Translations under genes and position numbers: made by a program
DNA from: Prunella strophiata
Lineage: Eukaryota > Chordata > Aves > Passeriformes > Prunellidae
NCBI GenBank assembly: GCA_036583965.1
Contig: JAZBQD010000019.1
Location: forward strand, 19,511,085 to 19,575,084
DNA: 64,000 nt
Reading direction: 5' to 3'
In this document: positions 23,601 through 35,958 of the stretch, piece by piece
How the letters are laid out: every line of letters begins with the position of its first letter
Numbering within the stretch: the stretch's first letter is position 1
Notes under the pieces: model-generated
What the model saw: only the letters and a program-made list of their open reading frames with translations
Databases searched by the model: none
Told to the model about the DNA's origin: nothing

Positions 23601-26600
23601 ACCTCCACTAAATATTTTTCTTTCTTTTTTTTTTTTGCTTCCAAATAGGACTTTAGTAGAATTAAAATATAATGCAAATTAGGTTTGCAGTGCTGGGGTT
23701 AGACACAGACGATAGAGATTCTCAGTGTCCAATAAAGATGCAGAAGATACACCTCCAAGTGCTCAGGATAAAAGTAATATTTTAATATTAGTTCCATTGT
23801 TCATACTACTTCTAAAATGAAAATTAAAAATAGCTGTCATTTTATTTCTTGAGAGTGCAAGGCAAAAGATCTCAAAAGGATGCAAGAACACTGGAAAACA
23901 AACAATAATGAAACTGACATCTTCTGTGGACCTTTATTGAACTCTTTGTGGATGTCAAGATAAAAATGTGATATTCTCCAAGTCAGTATCTTTGGTCATA
24001 GAGTGTGCAGCTTTCTTCCTTTTTTTCCATATTTTTATTCCATTTGGCTGTAAAAAGCAGTAATTCACTGATTTAGATGTGAGAGAATTCCAGATCTTCC
24101 TCAAACTTGATTAAATGTAATAACTGGTTCACCACAGTGCATTTGCTTAATGCACTTACGTACTGTCAATTGTTTTCACTTACAATGCAACATTGTAAGA
24201 TTAAATTTAGCAAGGAAAATATGTTCTGCCTGCTCTTTGGATAAAGTGTGCAACAGTGTCTTTGATAAGCTTTACATCATGTATCTATCATGTTATAATT
24301 TACAGAGAATGGAGTAAGAAACAAAGCAAGAAAAACCTCAGTAATTTTTTCTGATAGCTGTAGCTCTTGGATGACTTATGTGCACACTGCATCCTATCAT
24401 GTAGGTAAGGAATGCCAGCATTATTTCCAATAAATCCCTAAAACCACACTTGTAATTCTAGTATGGTAACTCAGAAAACTGACAAACATGGAGACTTTTA
24501 GGTCACCTGGCTCAAGTTTCACTTTGACTGGTGGTGAGTCCAAGTCATCACTGGCCAGTGTCAGTTTTCCAGCCCATCAGTGAACCATAATGGTCTGTTC
24601 AGTCACAGGAGGATGTGGGGCTCACAGCCTTCCAGCACCCATTTATTTTATACTAAAGTGGGAAATAAAAACTTCCACTGAAAAGTGAAAGCAAAGATGC
24701 AAGCAATGGTGAGTTAGTGCTTACTCCTCAGGATTTCTGTAGGCTGCTACAAAGTTATACCAATAATAAATAAATTTTCTCTTAGTTCAGAATATAAATG
24801 AGAGTAGGAAAAGCCATATCCGTGTTTATCTTTCCGGTATTTCTTACTCCTATTAAATGTCTTAAAACAATGCATTTTTTAAAAAAAATTAGTTCTACCA
24901 GTATTATTAAATAGTGTCTGTAAGTGGATTATAAAAATACCACTCATGTTCTAAGCATATTGTAATATCACATTTGAAAAAAAAGAAGAGAGAAATATGG
25001 GTACCTACATGTTCTCACACCATGCTTGAATTTCAGTAAGCAAATGTACAGGTGAATATTGTTAACATTAAGGAGTTGCATGGCCACAAAATGTATGCAA
25101 ATATTTGGCAATTCATTAGCAGAAACTAATGCAATGTGATTAATTCAACAAGCATAATCATTGTGTACAGGTGCAGGCTTTGCAAATTTGACCTGCAGTC
25201 AGTGGCACGTCAGATATGATGAGTTGTTAGTCCAGGGGAAAGGGAGGCTGGTCTTTCAAATAGCTTAGGGATACAAACTGCACCATGAAATTGAAATTGT
25301 TGACACAAAATAATCAAATTATTCAGCAAAATCTTCTAAATTTATGTGGGACAAACAGCCATTGGTGGAATAATCCTGGCTTTGCCTTTAAGTAAATGAA
25401 AATTGTTAATCGAATTGTATATTAGCCATAATTGATGGAGGCAAATGAAAGGACAAAGCAAGACAAAAGTTTGACCAAATGACCCAAATCATGTTCCACT
25501 GTGTGCCTTCTATAAATCTCAGTTTTGTGTCCAGATCATTTTACCTGCAAGGGCAAATGCAATAAAAAGTGGTATCTTAGTGAAATTATGCATCTGTAAG
25601 GAATTCTGACAGAAATTCCATGAAAGTCCACCAAGAAACAGTAGGAATAATAAGACAATCAGAAAAAAACAATATTTGAAATCTGTTCTGAAAGGAAATC
25701 AGCAAACCCTTCAGGTATGAAACACTAGGATGAAAATATGGAAGAAAAAAAATAAAAAACCACAACAACCAGAAACACTCAAAAAAACAAGCTGAAAAAA
25801 CAATTTTAAAAGCCTTGTGTTATTTGATTTCTACTTCACTGAAATGTGATCTATTGTTGAAATACATATCCCATTTTAAGCTACTTCAGTCATAAATCTC
25901 AGCTGTATGTCTAAATAAGCTAAACTCAATTGTGAACACAAATGTAAATATTTGTATCTGTCTTATCCCAGAAGTATTTCAGGATTCTTCAGCTTTCTGA
26001 AATAGGTGATGAGTTATTCCCTGTTCCAAAGGAGACTGCTTTGTGATTTCTTCTCACTACTTCAGGTCAGAAAAAGATAAAATCAATCCAAATCTAAAAT
26101 TAAGACAATTTTTATTGCAAAAAGCTATTGGCAACTTTTAATGGAAAACACAAAATATATTTTTATATCCCAAAAAAGTTGTCTAAAACTAATGAAAACT
26201 GTAGATGAAGTAATTTGTAGACAGAAGCTTCTATTTGCAAAATGCGTTGAAAAAATAAAGAATTGATAGACCATTCTTGTTATTAATAATTAATTTTTTA
26301 TCTATTTGTAATTTTTTTTTGAACATGGGTCTATTAATTCAGCATGTTTCAAATCACAAAAAATTCAGAAAGCATATCTGAAAATAAACACTTCAGCTTT
26401 ATAAACGACAGTGTGACTAACTTGCACCTGGGGATAATTTTTTTTGTAAAAAACTTGAAAAGATATTTTTATCTTGTTCCTGTCACTCTTTCAAGAGTTT
26501 TGTAATCTGAGTGGTTATTAATGTCTCTCATTAATCTTGGATGAATTAGGGAGCCAAGATCTTTGAGGTTCAAGTCAATTATGTATAAATAGAGTCCATT

Positions 26601-29511
26601 ATTTACAGCACCATTATGTCCCCAGCTCATTTATTACATAAATCTTTCCCTATCATCTGTAATTTATTCATCCTTATTAACTAACATTTCTGGGTAAATT
26701 AAAAAATTGTGACTGAGGTAAATCACATCCCACTAAGCAGAACTAGATAAGAGTGTCGTTTATTTCATTTCTCATACTTTTGACTGGTTTTGACTCTTTT
26801 TGACAGGAGATGATTTTCAAAAGCAGTAGAGGCAAAATTTCTGCATATACACGGCAAAAGTAGTTTCAAACACGATTTCCTCTTGGAAAAGAAGAGGTTG
26901 TGCCCTTGAGACCCTTACTAGCCTATTATGTGGTGTCATTGTGAATCTTAACAGTAAGAATTTTAAAGCAGAAGAGCCAGCCTAAAATTTTTTCGATATT
27001 TTGGATAGTTATTCTGTTATTTTTGCCCCTGCTTGAATTGCAAAAAATAGGACATTGGTCAAAGCAGGATAATAAACATCACAAAAGCTTCTTAGCAAAT
27101 TGCCCTTATTTTAATTAATCAGCATAATAAAGACTGGAATACTGAGCAATTATCTTGATTGGTCCTTTCTTTTATTTTCTCTTTTAGCACAATTTTTCAT
27201 TCCAATTTCTTCAATTTTTAGTTTTATCTCCCAATATCTGCAACTAAAATTGTCTGGTTTTTTATAACTATAAGTTACAGTATGGAAATATGGAAAAGAA
27301 GTGAGAAGCAGAGATATGTACATTCCAGACACTGTTCTTTTGGGTTGGGTGAGGAGCAGCAAATAGCAAATTCTTTCCTTTAGTAGTTCTTAATGGCAAA
27401 ATAGGTTTATCTAGCATCAGAAAAAGTCTAGGTGGGAAGCCTTCTGTGCATAGAAGATCATCTTGCCCCTCAGAGGGTTTGACAAATTTCACATATGTAC
27501 TTTAGCATAGAGTATTAACTGATGAAAATTAAATATTAAGGTAAATGACAAAATAGTATTACTTATCTTTACACTGTGTCTATTCTTTGCTTTATGAATT
27601 CTTTTAACCCTCTTATGTTCTCTGAGTTCTTTTCATCCATCACCAGTCAGAGGCTTCCCTAGCTACATGTTCTTGCCACAACCTAATTAGATGAAATTTT
27701 GTTGCTTTCTCTTCTGTCTTCACTTTTGTGTCACAGGCTGCAAATCAAAATAGAGAAAATCTGCACTGATCTGTCTTCAAGCAGAGAGATAGACAATGCT
27801 GTCTTAAGAATTTTATCTAGCTTCTTCTGAAAAGTTCTTGATCTTTGTAAATTTTGTATATTTATGATTGTAATGGTACAGTGCCAGCACTGTCTATCAT
27901 TTATGAAAAACAAAACTCAAGGATTCATTCATTGTGACTCTTGATGGGCAGCTCCTTGTGTGTAATGCCAGTCTTTGCTCTTTAAATAGAAAGAGTTAAT
28001 TTTAGGGAACAAGAAGAATTATATTACAGGGTCTGAAGGCTGTATTTAATTTATAGTGAATTGTTCATGCAGAGGAATGGGTTTTACAATGAAATGAGAG
28101 ATTCCAAACCTTTCAGCTGCTTAATAAACCATATAAATAGAAGAAATGGGTTGGGATTGAACATCTCAGCCCACCTGCCTACTTGCACATATGGCTGAAA
28201 TACTCTTGGGTAATAGAGAATAAAATAACTTCTTTCCTATTCCTATAAAACAAGACACTCATGAACAGAAGTGATAGACAGGACAATCAACCAGGCAAAT
28301 GAGCTCTGCTGGTGGTGGGCTATTTCAGGAGACATTTCTTTGGTCCACTTCACAGTTCAAATAAAAATATTTTGAGAGATGGCTCACAAGGCTTAAAATT
28401 TCATATATACGTATTTTTGTTCATTATTCTGACCATAATTTTGCATGATTGTGTTCCAGTATTTATCCTATATTTGGTCTTCCATGAATGATAAAAAATA
28501 AAAGATACCTACTAACAATTTTAGGAATTAAATATGAGACAGTTATCTCTGCAACAAATATTCACACCTTCTCCTCTCCCTCACCTCTGAAAGAATTGTT
28601 TGTAAGATACAAAATAGAGTTTGACCAGAGCCATTTCAGTATTCAGGTTTTGTACCATGGGGTGAATGCAACTATCAGGTAATCATAATAAATCTTGTTC
28701 ATTAGTAAACAGCCTTATTGAGCCATATACTCCTGAAGGTGAAAGTGCAAAGTTAGGTCCCCAAACAGTAACTTGAAAGGAATTATTAATTTACTTTCAT
28801 CCTTTTCTGGGCTTCTAAATTGTCTCCAAACATTTTTAACTTTTCATTTCACATATTCAGCTTACAAAATCAGATGCAGTGGAGAAAAAAAATTCAAAAT
28901 GTAATAGGAATTTTCTTTTGTTTTCCTACTTTTTTCCATTTTGCCCAGGATTTTTTACTCTAAACCTTTTCAAGGTACCTGGGAGTTTCAGAAATATATT
29001 ATTGTTTAGAGCTATCTTAGGTGACCACCTGCTGTTAATGCTAAATATCAAAATTTCTATTAAGGAAAATATTGTTGGTCAGTGTGTGAATCAACACATA
29101 CAGGTAACCAAGGGCAACCATCCAACCACAGCTGAAATGCAAACAGTGGGTTTATTTCATTACCTCACTAACAACATCAGAGGGCAGAGACACGCAAGGT
29201 CCCAGGTTCCATTCAGCTCATCCTAACAAGGGAGGGGGATCCAGGGGCTCACTGCCAGCCTTTTGTAACAAAAGGCTTTGGGCATGTCTGTGAAAGTGTG
29301 TTATCTCTCCACAGGAGTTCTACTTCTCAAAACAGGCAGAGGATGAACAACACAAGGCATAAAAAATGTAGCTTGCACATACCGACAGTTTTAGCAGTCT
29401 CATCTGCAAGGTCACTTTGAGCAAAATTATTCCCACCTCCTTGCTGAATCTCACAGTTTTAACCCTTTTTTCCCAACAGTCAGTATTCACATTGATTTTT
29501 TTGTTAGCAGT
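20700..29511. other. Repeat-poor AT-rich desert with enhancer-like stretches
   Basis: About 8.8 kb with no recognised CR1, SINE or gene. Stretches at about 25040-25200, 25371-25460, 26490-26720 and 27030-27170 are dense in TAAT homeodomain cores and include an exact POU octamer ATGCAAAT at 25095-25102. They have the texture of conserved non-coding elements. A 47-bp open segment at 24358-24404 lies between TTTTTTCTGATAG and GTAAGG and may be a chance pseudo-exon. Open frames here, such as 28879-29226, show no domain. Confidence 0.5.
22027..22053. repeat. Poly-A tract (27 A)
   Basis: Uninterrupted 27-base A-run, the longest homopolymer in the window. Confidence 0.95.
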
Positions 29512-29675
29512 ATCATAAAATCATAGAATCAAAGAATGGTTTGCACTAGAAGGGACTTTAAAGATCATCTGGTTCCAACATCTCTCCACTGTGGGTAGGA
29601 ACACCTTTCACTACACCAGGTTGTTCAAAGCCTCATTCAACCTGGCCTTGAACACTGCCAGGGATGGGGCATGAT
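29512..29675 (-). mobile_element. CR1 LINE, 3'-end fragment
   Basis: The antisense CR1 3' end starts with octamer-like repeats (ATCATAAAATCATAGAATCA), then AGAATGGTTTGCACTAGAAG, AAAGATCATCTGGTTCCAAC, a CACCTTTCACTACACCAGGT block and CATTCAACCTGGCCTTGAAC. Similarity fades after GGGATGGGGCAT at about 29671. Short, non-coding fragment of an element 5'-truncated on insertion or eroded since. Confidence 0.9.
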
Positions 29676-30039
29676 TTTACCAGATGCTGGCAGTGAGACA
29701 GGCTTCTCAAGCAGGTATGTACTTCAGTGAATTCTGCCATCCTATCTAGTACATTTGTTGTTCTCTGATTTCTTCCATTATGAAGCTAGGAATCTGTTAT
29801 TAAGCATGAATTTGAAAAATAAATTGCTGAAAATATGGAAACTGCTGATCTGATAGTTCCTGGCCTGTATTTTTTCTACAATCTTATTATAATAAAGAAG
29901 AAAAATATCCAGTTTCCAAAAGGAAAACATACTCTAAACTGTACATTCAGAATGTGCATGTTTTTATAAAGGACAGCAAATTTTGAAGGAAAAAAGCATA
30001 AGTAAATATGAACTGTGAAGCCATTGGACTTGGACCCAC

Positions 30040-31147
30040 TTTTTGTGTGGGAGAAAAGCCATATATGCTGTCTACCTGAATGTTAGCAAAGCCTTTAACG
30101 CTGCTTCCCACATCATTCTCCTGGAGAAACTGGCTGCTCATGGCTTGGACAGGTGCACTCTTTACTGGCTGAAATGCTGAGCCCAAAGAGTGGTGGTAAA
30201 TGGAATTACACCTAGCTGATGGCCTGTCACAAATGTTGTTTCCCAGGGCTCAGTACTGGGGCCCATTCTGTTGATCTCTTCATTTATCATCTGGAGAGAC
30301 AGGTCAAGTTTACCCTCAGTCAGTTTGCAGATGACATCAGCTTGAGCAGGAGTGTTGATCTGCTGGAGGGCAGGAAGACTCTTCAGAGGGATCTGGAGAG
30401 GCTGGATATGGAGGACAAACAGTGTGAGGAGCAACAAGGCCAAGTGCCAGGTGCTCTCTTTGGTCACAACAAACCCTTGCTGTGCTACAGGAGGAGTGTC
30501 TGGAAAGCTGCCCAGCAGAAAAGGACCCAGGAATGTTAGTCAACAACATCCCCAGGCTGAACATAAGCCTGACCTGTATCAATAACAGTGTGGCCAGCAG
30601 GACCAGGGCAGTGATTGTCCTCCTGTACTTGACACTGCTGAGGCCACACCTTGAATCCCGTGTTCACTTCTGGGATCTACACCACAACAGAAGGACATTG
30701 AGGTGCTGGAGTGTGTCCAGAGAAGGACCATGAAGATGTGAAGGGCCTGGAGCACAAGTCTTATGAGGAGCAGCTGAGGGAGCTGGGAGTATTTAGACTG
30801 GAGAAATAGAAGCTCTGGAGTAACCTTACCTCTCTCTGCAGCTACTGGGTTGCAGTGAGGTGGGGGCTGGTCTCTTCTCCCAAGTAACAAGAGATACAGA
30901 AAGAGGTTGTGCCAGCCGGGACTTAGATTGGATATTAGGAAAAATTTCTGAACAGAAATGGTGCAGGAACAGGCTGCACTAGTACAGGCTGCTCAAGGAA
31001 GTGATTGAGTCTTCATTTCTAGAGGGATTTAAAAGATGTGTAGATGTGGCTCTTAGGGACATGGTTAGTTGGTGGACATGGCACTGCAGGGTTAACAGTT
31101 GGACTCAGTGGTTTCAGAGGTTTTTTTCAACTTAAATGAATCTATGC
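30040..31147 (+). mobile_element. CR1 LINE, 3' half of ORF2 (reverse transcriptase) plus 3' UTR, decayed
   Basis: This is the longest CR1 in the window by a small margin. Translation near 30080 gives YLNVSKAFNAASH, matching the CR1 reverse transcriptase YLDFSKAFDTVSH block. It is followed by SQGSVLGPIL at about 30242-30272 and by the catalytic FADD motif at 30324-30335. ERLDMEDKQC and later YEEQLRELG mark the C-terminal part. The 3' end reads TTCAACTTAAATGAATCTAT, a single degenerate octamer. The catalytic aspartates survive, but frame changes and in-frame stops (for example in WLKC-stop-AQRV near 30178) break the ORF. A CR1 reverse transcriptase drives target-primed retrotransposition; this copy is dead, and its 5' half is missing. 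Confidence 0.93.
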
Positions 31148-31697
31148 CTCTTCCCTGTGAAGTTTTTGATATAATGTTGACTCATCTGAAACTCACCTAC
31201 TAGTTTTTCAAATGAAACAAAACCAATCTTCCTTATTTTCCAATATTAAAAGAATTTTGCAAAAGTAAGATGAATTTCAATTGTCTTCATTTTATTTCTC
31301 TAACTTTTAATTAACAAATCCTGAAATGGTACAAATAGCAAAGTAATAGTTGAGTATCAAGGGTAAGGCATTCTACTTGTCTATTTAAAAAAAAAGACAA
31401 TATTTTAGACTTTAAAACAAAAATTATTTTTTAAAACTATTAATATACAAAATATATATAACACTGTGGCTTGGGAAGACTTTTGTGTCTCTTCCATTCA
31501 GCTACATTAGGGACTTTGGAAAGGAAAACAGATGTGGTTTGGTTTAAAGGCCACAAACTTTTGAAGATGTCGTTGTTGCTAGAAGCATAACCCTCTAAAA
31601 ATAAAGGACTCACTATATTGACCAATGGCATGATAATTACATTATAGTGATCCACACAAAGCATATGCATTGTGGCCAACTAACCTAACAGAAGTTC

Positions 31698-31773
31698 ATG
31701 AGAATTTTTCAACTTTCATTGTTTTCTCTTGGTCTTACACTTTCATTACTGATTATGCAAAACAGCATAAAAG
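31698..31773 (+). other. Candidate first coding exon of an unrecognised split gene (signal-peptide-like)
   Basis: ATG at 31698 begins 25 codons, starting MRIFQLSLFSLG and continuing with a leucine-rich hydrophobic core. This has the form of a classical signal peptide: a basic residue at position 2, about 16 hydrophobic residues, then polar QNS. The segment ends at a consensus donor AAAAG|GTAAGT (GT at 31774) in phase 1. The base at -3 of the ATG is T, a weak Kozak context. A CTAACCTAACAG at 31680-31691 could be a splice acceptor, so the transcript might start upstream. The phase fits the 33590 segment exactly. I do not recognise the protein. Chance remains possible. Confidence 0.3.
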
Positions 31774-33589
31774 GTAAGTCCTTCCTGACACAGTAACTGT
31801 GTTCTTTCTGTAATGTCTTCTGCCACCAAGTAAAAAAAAGACAGGACCTTATAAAGATATCAAAACCACATATCTGTCATTGGTTGTTTTGGCATTAGGA
31901 TTCTTTTACATCAAGAAAACAGGGTACTCCAAAAACCAAGAAAAGCTGACTCAGTAAGTAGTTTAGTTATGTCATAAATTAATATTGAGACTAAAATACA
32001 CACTGTCAAATGTTCCTAGAAATAAATAACTGATGTTAAAGTTAGGTGTACTCATAACTGTTATTATCTCAGATATAATGCCACAAGAATGAGTTAGTGT
32101 CTCTGATCTTCCCAGGCTCAGCATAAAATATATGAACTATGAGTTGCTTCCTTCTTTAAAAACTGTAGTATCTTGACACCACATGGAAAAATCTATATGT
32201 TATAAAGACTTCAATCTAGTGTGATTGATATTTCTTCTTACTGTGAAGGATGTGTATCTTTCTAATTTTACCATTGATGAGAAGGTTTGTAACTGTGGAA
32301 TCTATTCTAGAATGTCATCTTCAGGTTCATCTTAACTTCACCGTGTGAGAAATTAAAATATTAAGCAATTAAGCAGTTCACCACAACCTTCAAATGTCCT
32401 ATTGAAAATCAAGGCAGTGAATATATCTTAAATACAAATCCCATAGTAATCAGTGGAATGGGTGATTCAATATTGTTGTCCTGTGAGGGAACTACACAAA
32501 AGATTCACACTAACTATAGCAATTACCTTATTCTACACTGAAACCACTGGAGATTAGCAAATGCATGAGAAAATGCTGTATGGTGATGGATAAACTTTCA
32601 TGTTTGTCACACTACTTGCATGAGAAAGAAGCATCTCATCCTGACTCACTTTGAATGTCCAGATAATGAGAAGTATATTAAGAATGTACTTTCTTGAAAA
32701 AATGCTTTCTTTGAGGTTGTCATTTCATCATTTGTGCTTCAGCATCAGAGAGTGTGTTATTCAGTATTGTGGTTTGTTGCGGGTTTTTTTTCTGGTTGTT
32801 TTGTTGGATTTCTTTTTCTTCTAATGTACTACAGAGCAATAATTTTAATCTTTTATATGTGACATTTCAAAAGACGTAGTTCTTAAAAGATGTGGCTGTT
32901 CTTTTTTGTTAAAGTCTATGAAAGGCATTAGGAAATAATTCATTTATACTGAAGAGAAAAAAAGTAACGAAAGCATAGTCTTGTTTAAAAGGTGAAGGAT
33001 TATGTTGTAGTAGCATACGTTATCTGAACTGGGTTTTCTGAGGGGTGACCTGATGATCTTTCCCGGTACTTTTACCAGATACCAGCGACTTGAGTAAAGT
33101 ATCTACATAAGCCACTTGGAAAAACTTACATGTAAACAAAACATGAAAAAAGTGTTTTAAATATTTCAATGCAAAGTTCACAGCTGTTGTAGCTAAGAAT
33201 AAATGGTAAGCTCTGAATTACTGAAATACATTTCAGGTAGAGTTTCATCCTACTCAATCATCGCATCTTAGATTTGTTATTATTTTCCACCTTAGGGGGA
33301 ACAAAACCACAGCTACCTCCTTTTCATTTCATGCCATTCTAGTGATGAGTTCTTCAAACTATTTGCCAGTAATTTAATTCTATTAAATTTTATTCCATTT
33401 TTAGTTTAGTAGAGATAGTTAAAACAGTTATATTTTGAAGACTGTTAATTCTAAGGAATTGCTACTTTGACACCTATTGACTGTGCCATAACAGTGAGGA
33501 AGAGTCCAGTTCAGGCTAAAATGTCACTGAAGTAATTTTATATTTATTTTCTGATACTTTTTACTGTAATATTTAAATCTCATTCACAG
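31774..33589 (+). other. Putative intron 1 of the candidate gene, otherwise featureless
   Basis: AT-rich sequence with no repeat recognised. It begins GTAAGT and ends TCTCATTCACAG, the boundaries expected of a U2-type intron if the flanking candidate exons are real. Confidence 0.25.
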
Positions 33590-33636
33590 AAAATGCCCAG
33601 CACAATCAAGATGGTGCAATCAAAATCAACCTTCAG
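33590..33636 (+). other. Candidate 47-bp internal exon of the unrecognised gene
   Basis: The segment lies between acceptor AAATCTCATTCACAG and donor CAG|GTAAGAA. Joined to the upstream segment (G plus AA gives a Glu codon) it reads on as NAQHNQDGAIKINLQ and ends on a codon boundary (phase 0). The other two frames are also open over this short length, so openness by itself is weak evidence. The value lies in the phase agreement with both neighbours and the near-perfect donor. Confidence 0.3.
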
Positions 33637-34445
33637 GTAAGAAATAATCAGACCAAAAGCTATTATCAGCAAATAGTGAAGATATGTACAGACTAGCTTA
33701 AGAAAAGCTATCTAAGGTCTTGAATATGTGTCCAGCTTCTCACAGGTAAACCAGGGTCAAAGTACTGGAAAAAAAAATTGCCTAGAATGAAATGAATGTA
33801 ATGTCTTACATAACTTGGTTTTCTTAGAATGGTTCTCCATTCTTCAGTACCACATATGTAATTTTTAGCCATTCATAATTACTGAATGAAGACTGTCCCT
33901 TTCATCAGGCTCCAGACTTCCAGAACTAAAGATGTTTTTCAAGACATTCCAAATTTGTTTTATAAAAACTTCCACTACACAATGCAAGAACATTCTTTCC
34001 CTTCAAAGCTTTGACACCATACAAAACAAAGCACCACATGAGAGTTATCGAGCACTTCCATTTTAAATTAAGTTCAAACAGAAAGTAGGGCACTCATAAA
34101 CTCAGTAGACCCAAGGAAATGTTCCAGAATAAAAGAAAAATGAATTTTCCAGGACATTTAGTTCCTGTGATGTCACAATAGCTGTTCCTCTCATGGCACG
34201 ATTCCTAGTCAAATTATTCCATGATTATTCTATTTCAGTTTCTCTATTGAATATTCAGTTTAATTGCTCAAAGAGAATCGCTTTGCTATTGAATATAGAA
34301 AAAAAAAGAAAGGAGAATAATTTTTGGCTGAATCTATCTTGCTGCTCTGATGCTGTAGGCTATAATTTTTAGTATCCAGCTTAAGGAAAAAATATCTGGT
34401 TCATGACTTTGTTGTAACCATGAGAGATTAAATGCATTTAAGAAA

Positions 34446-34487
34446 TGGATATATTGGATATATATTGGATGTATAAATGGATATATC
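34446..34487. repeat. Imperfect TGGATATA tandem repeats
   Basis: Four imperfect TGGATATA/TGGATGTA units in a row; slippage-type simple repeat. Confidence 0.75.
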
Positions 34488-34807
34488 AAATGTGTATATT
34501 CTCTTTTTATTTCAAGTATGATTGGCCATCCCATGCTTCACTGCCTTTGCTTGATCATCATGGCATGTCAAGACAAATTCAAAGCTAATCTAATTTAATT
34601 TACTCCTTAATTACAGGACCAGCCTGGGGACTAACACAAATCTGCCCAAAGAACTGTCTATTTTTAATGTGACTACCCTTTCCATAAATGCTATGTTCTA
34701 TAGAACCACAGAAATGTCAGCTTCTATTCCAATGATTCCCAAAGCTGTAGGGGAAAAGTCCATTGTCAAACCCCAAATTTTATCATTTACTTTCCCTGCC
34801 TGCTAAA

Positions 34808-34842
34808 AAAGTAAATAGTAAAATAGTAAATAGTAAATTAAA
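34808..34842. repeat. AGTAAAT simple repeat
   Basis: GTAAATAGTAAAATAGTAAA followed by further AGTAAAT units; an A/T-rich simple repeat about 95 bp upstream of the next candidate exon. Confidence 0.75.
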
Positions 34843-34936
34843 AAATTTCTATAGTATCATGCACTAGATAGGCAACACACTTTGGAAACAATTTTTAGGG
34901 GCTAGAATTGTTTATAAAAAATTGTTTTCTTTTCAG

Positions 34937-35037
34937 TTGGTCAATGATATCTCTTCCAGTGGCAGAAATTACTCAGAAAGCAAGAGAACAGGAATCAAGA
35001 CACTTATGTATCAAACTGCAGGTAAAGAATATGAAAG
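34937..35037 (+). other. Candidate 101-bp internal exon of the unrecognised gene
   Basis: A strong acceptor (AATTGTTTTCTTTTCAG) leads into 33 complete codons in phase 0, beginning LVNDISSSGRNYSESKR and continuing TGIKTLMYQ, then donor GAAAG|GTAAGT (phase 2). An alternative donor inside, GCAG|GTAAAG at 35021/35022, ends in phase 1. It contains NYS, an N-glycosylation-type sequon, and SKR, a possible dibasic cleavage site, but no cysteine. A second frame is also open. This is the best-bounded segment of the model; phase 0 entry fits the exit phase of 33590-33636. Protein not recognised. Confidence 0.33.
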
Positions 35038-35251
35038 GTAAGTTAAAAGTATTAACAATGATGAAAGTGTTACAGAACATATCAAACTAAAGTGCAAAGT
35101 AGACAGCACATTAAAGAAATTTGAAAGCTTACATGACACACAATTAAAATTACTTTGTCCAATTTTACATTTCTGAACTGAATATTTCTTTAACCAAATT
35201 ACTTCCTAATTTATGTTATAAACCCATTAAAATATAAATCTCTTCACAGCT

Positions 35252-35562
35252 CTGTAGAGGGACCCAGGCAGACTGGATAGGTGGGCTGAATCCAACAATA
35301 TGAGGTTAAGAAGACTAAGTGCCATTTCCTGCACTTTGGCCACAACAACTCCCTGCAGGCACTACAGGCTGGGCACAGAGTGACTGGACAGGGGCCAGGC
35401 AGAAAGGGACCTGGGGGTGCTGGTCAACAGATGACTGAACCTGAGCCAGAGTGTGCCCTGGTGGCCAAGAAGGCCAGTGGCATCCTGGCCTGTATCAGCA
35501 ATAGTGTGGCCAGCAGGACCAGGGCAGTGATTGTCCCTCTGTATTCAGCACTGGTCAGTACC
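35252..35562 (+). mobile_element. CR1 LINE internal fragment lacking its 3' end
   Basis: The plus strand matches the C-terminal part of CR1 ORF2: AGACTGGATAGGTGGGCTGA, CTAAGTGCCATTTCCTGCAC, AAAGGGACCTGGGGGTGCTG, GCCTGTATCAGCAATAGTGT and GTGGCCAGCAGGACCAGGGC. Similarity ends abruptly near GCACTGGTCAG, before the rest of ORF2 and the whole 3' UTR. LINE insertions are normally 5'-truncated with an intact 3' end, so the missing 3' part implies a later deletion or rearrangement. It would lie in the last intron of the candidate gene. Confidence 0.9.
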
Positions 35563-35762
35563 TAAATGGTTCTAAGATAATTAAATTTCCTTTCTTAATG
35601 TGAATATTATTAAAGCTGTAGATTTTCTGAATTATTTTCTCACTTATTGCTGAGAAAAAAAATATACAAATATCCATTCAAGACAGATTAGTTATTGACA
35701 GTAACAGTTATTGACATTAACAATAAATAGTGTTTATCTTTGCCATCATTCTTTACTTAAAG

Positions 35763-35853
35763 GAAAAGAAACTTCAAGAGATATCAGTGTTAGGGAAATT
35801 CTTTTTAGCACAAAATTAAAAGGGGAAAAAAAAAAGTTCCTCTTAAATTTCAG
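35763..35853 (+). other. Alternative 5' extension of the candidate terminal exon
   Basis: A second good acceptor (CATCATTCTTTACTTAAAG) precedes 35763. Spliced from the alternative donor at 35021 (phase 1), this reading stays open through KETSRDISVREILF and a lysine-rich stretch into the same final frame and the same stop at 35920. Two acceptor/donor choices giving the same frame mildly supports the model or reflects coincidence. Confidence 0.15.
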
Positions 35854-35920
35854 AAATCCTTTGAAGAGTAAAATGAGAAGACAGGACAGTGAAGATGGCA
35901 CTATCTTGGTTTCTAACTGA
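35854..35920 (+). other. Candidate terminal coding exon of the unrecognised gene
   Basis: Acceptor CTCTTAAATTTCAG is followed by a base that completes an Arg codon begun by the phase-2 donor at 35037, then NPLKSKMRRQDSEDGTILVS, Asn and TGA at 35918-35920. The whole model from 31698 would encode 96 residues (121 with the alternative splice): a signal-peptide-like start and a polar cysteine-free body with basic sites (SKR, KMRR). It resembles a small secreted precursor in general form, with no recognised family. See 35959-36078 for evidence that the frame may once have continued. Confidence 0.27.
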
Positions 35921-35958
35921 TCTATGACAAATAGTGATGTGTGCCAGCCAGATGCTGA

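Noticed and set aside
24358..24404. 47-bp segment between TTTTTTCTGATAG and GTAAGG
   Set aside because: Good splice signals but no partner exon within reach and only one short open frame; kept as a chance pseudo-exon.
30219..30539. 106-codon frame on the plus strand as a host gene
   Set aside because: It encodes a broken CR1 reverse transcriptase with the FADD box and is a transposon remnant.
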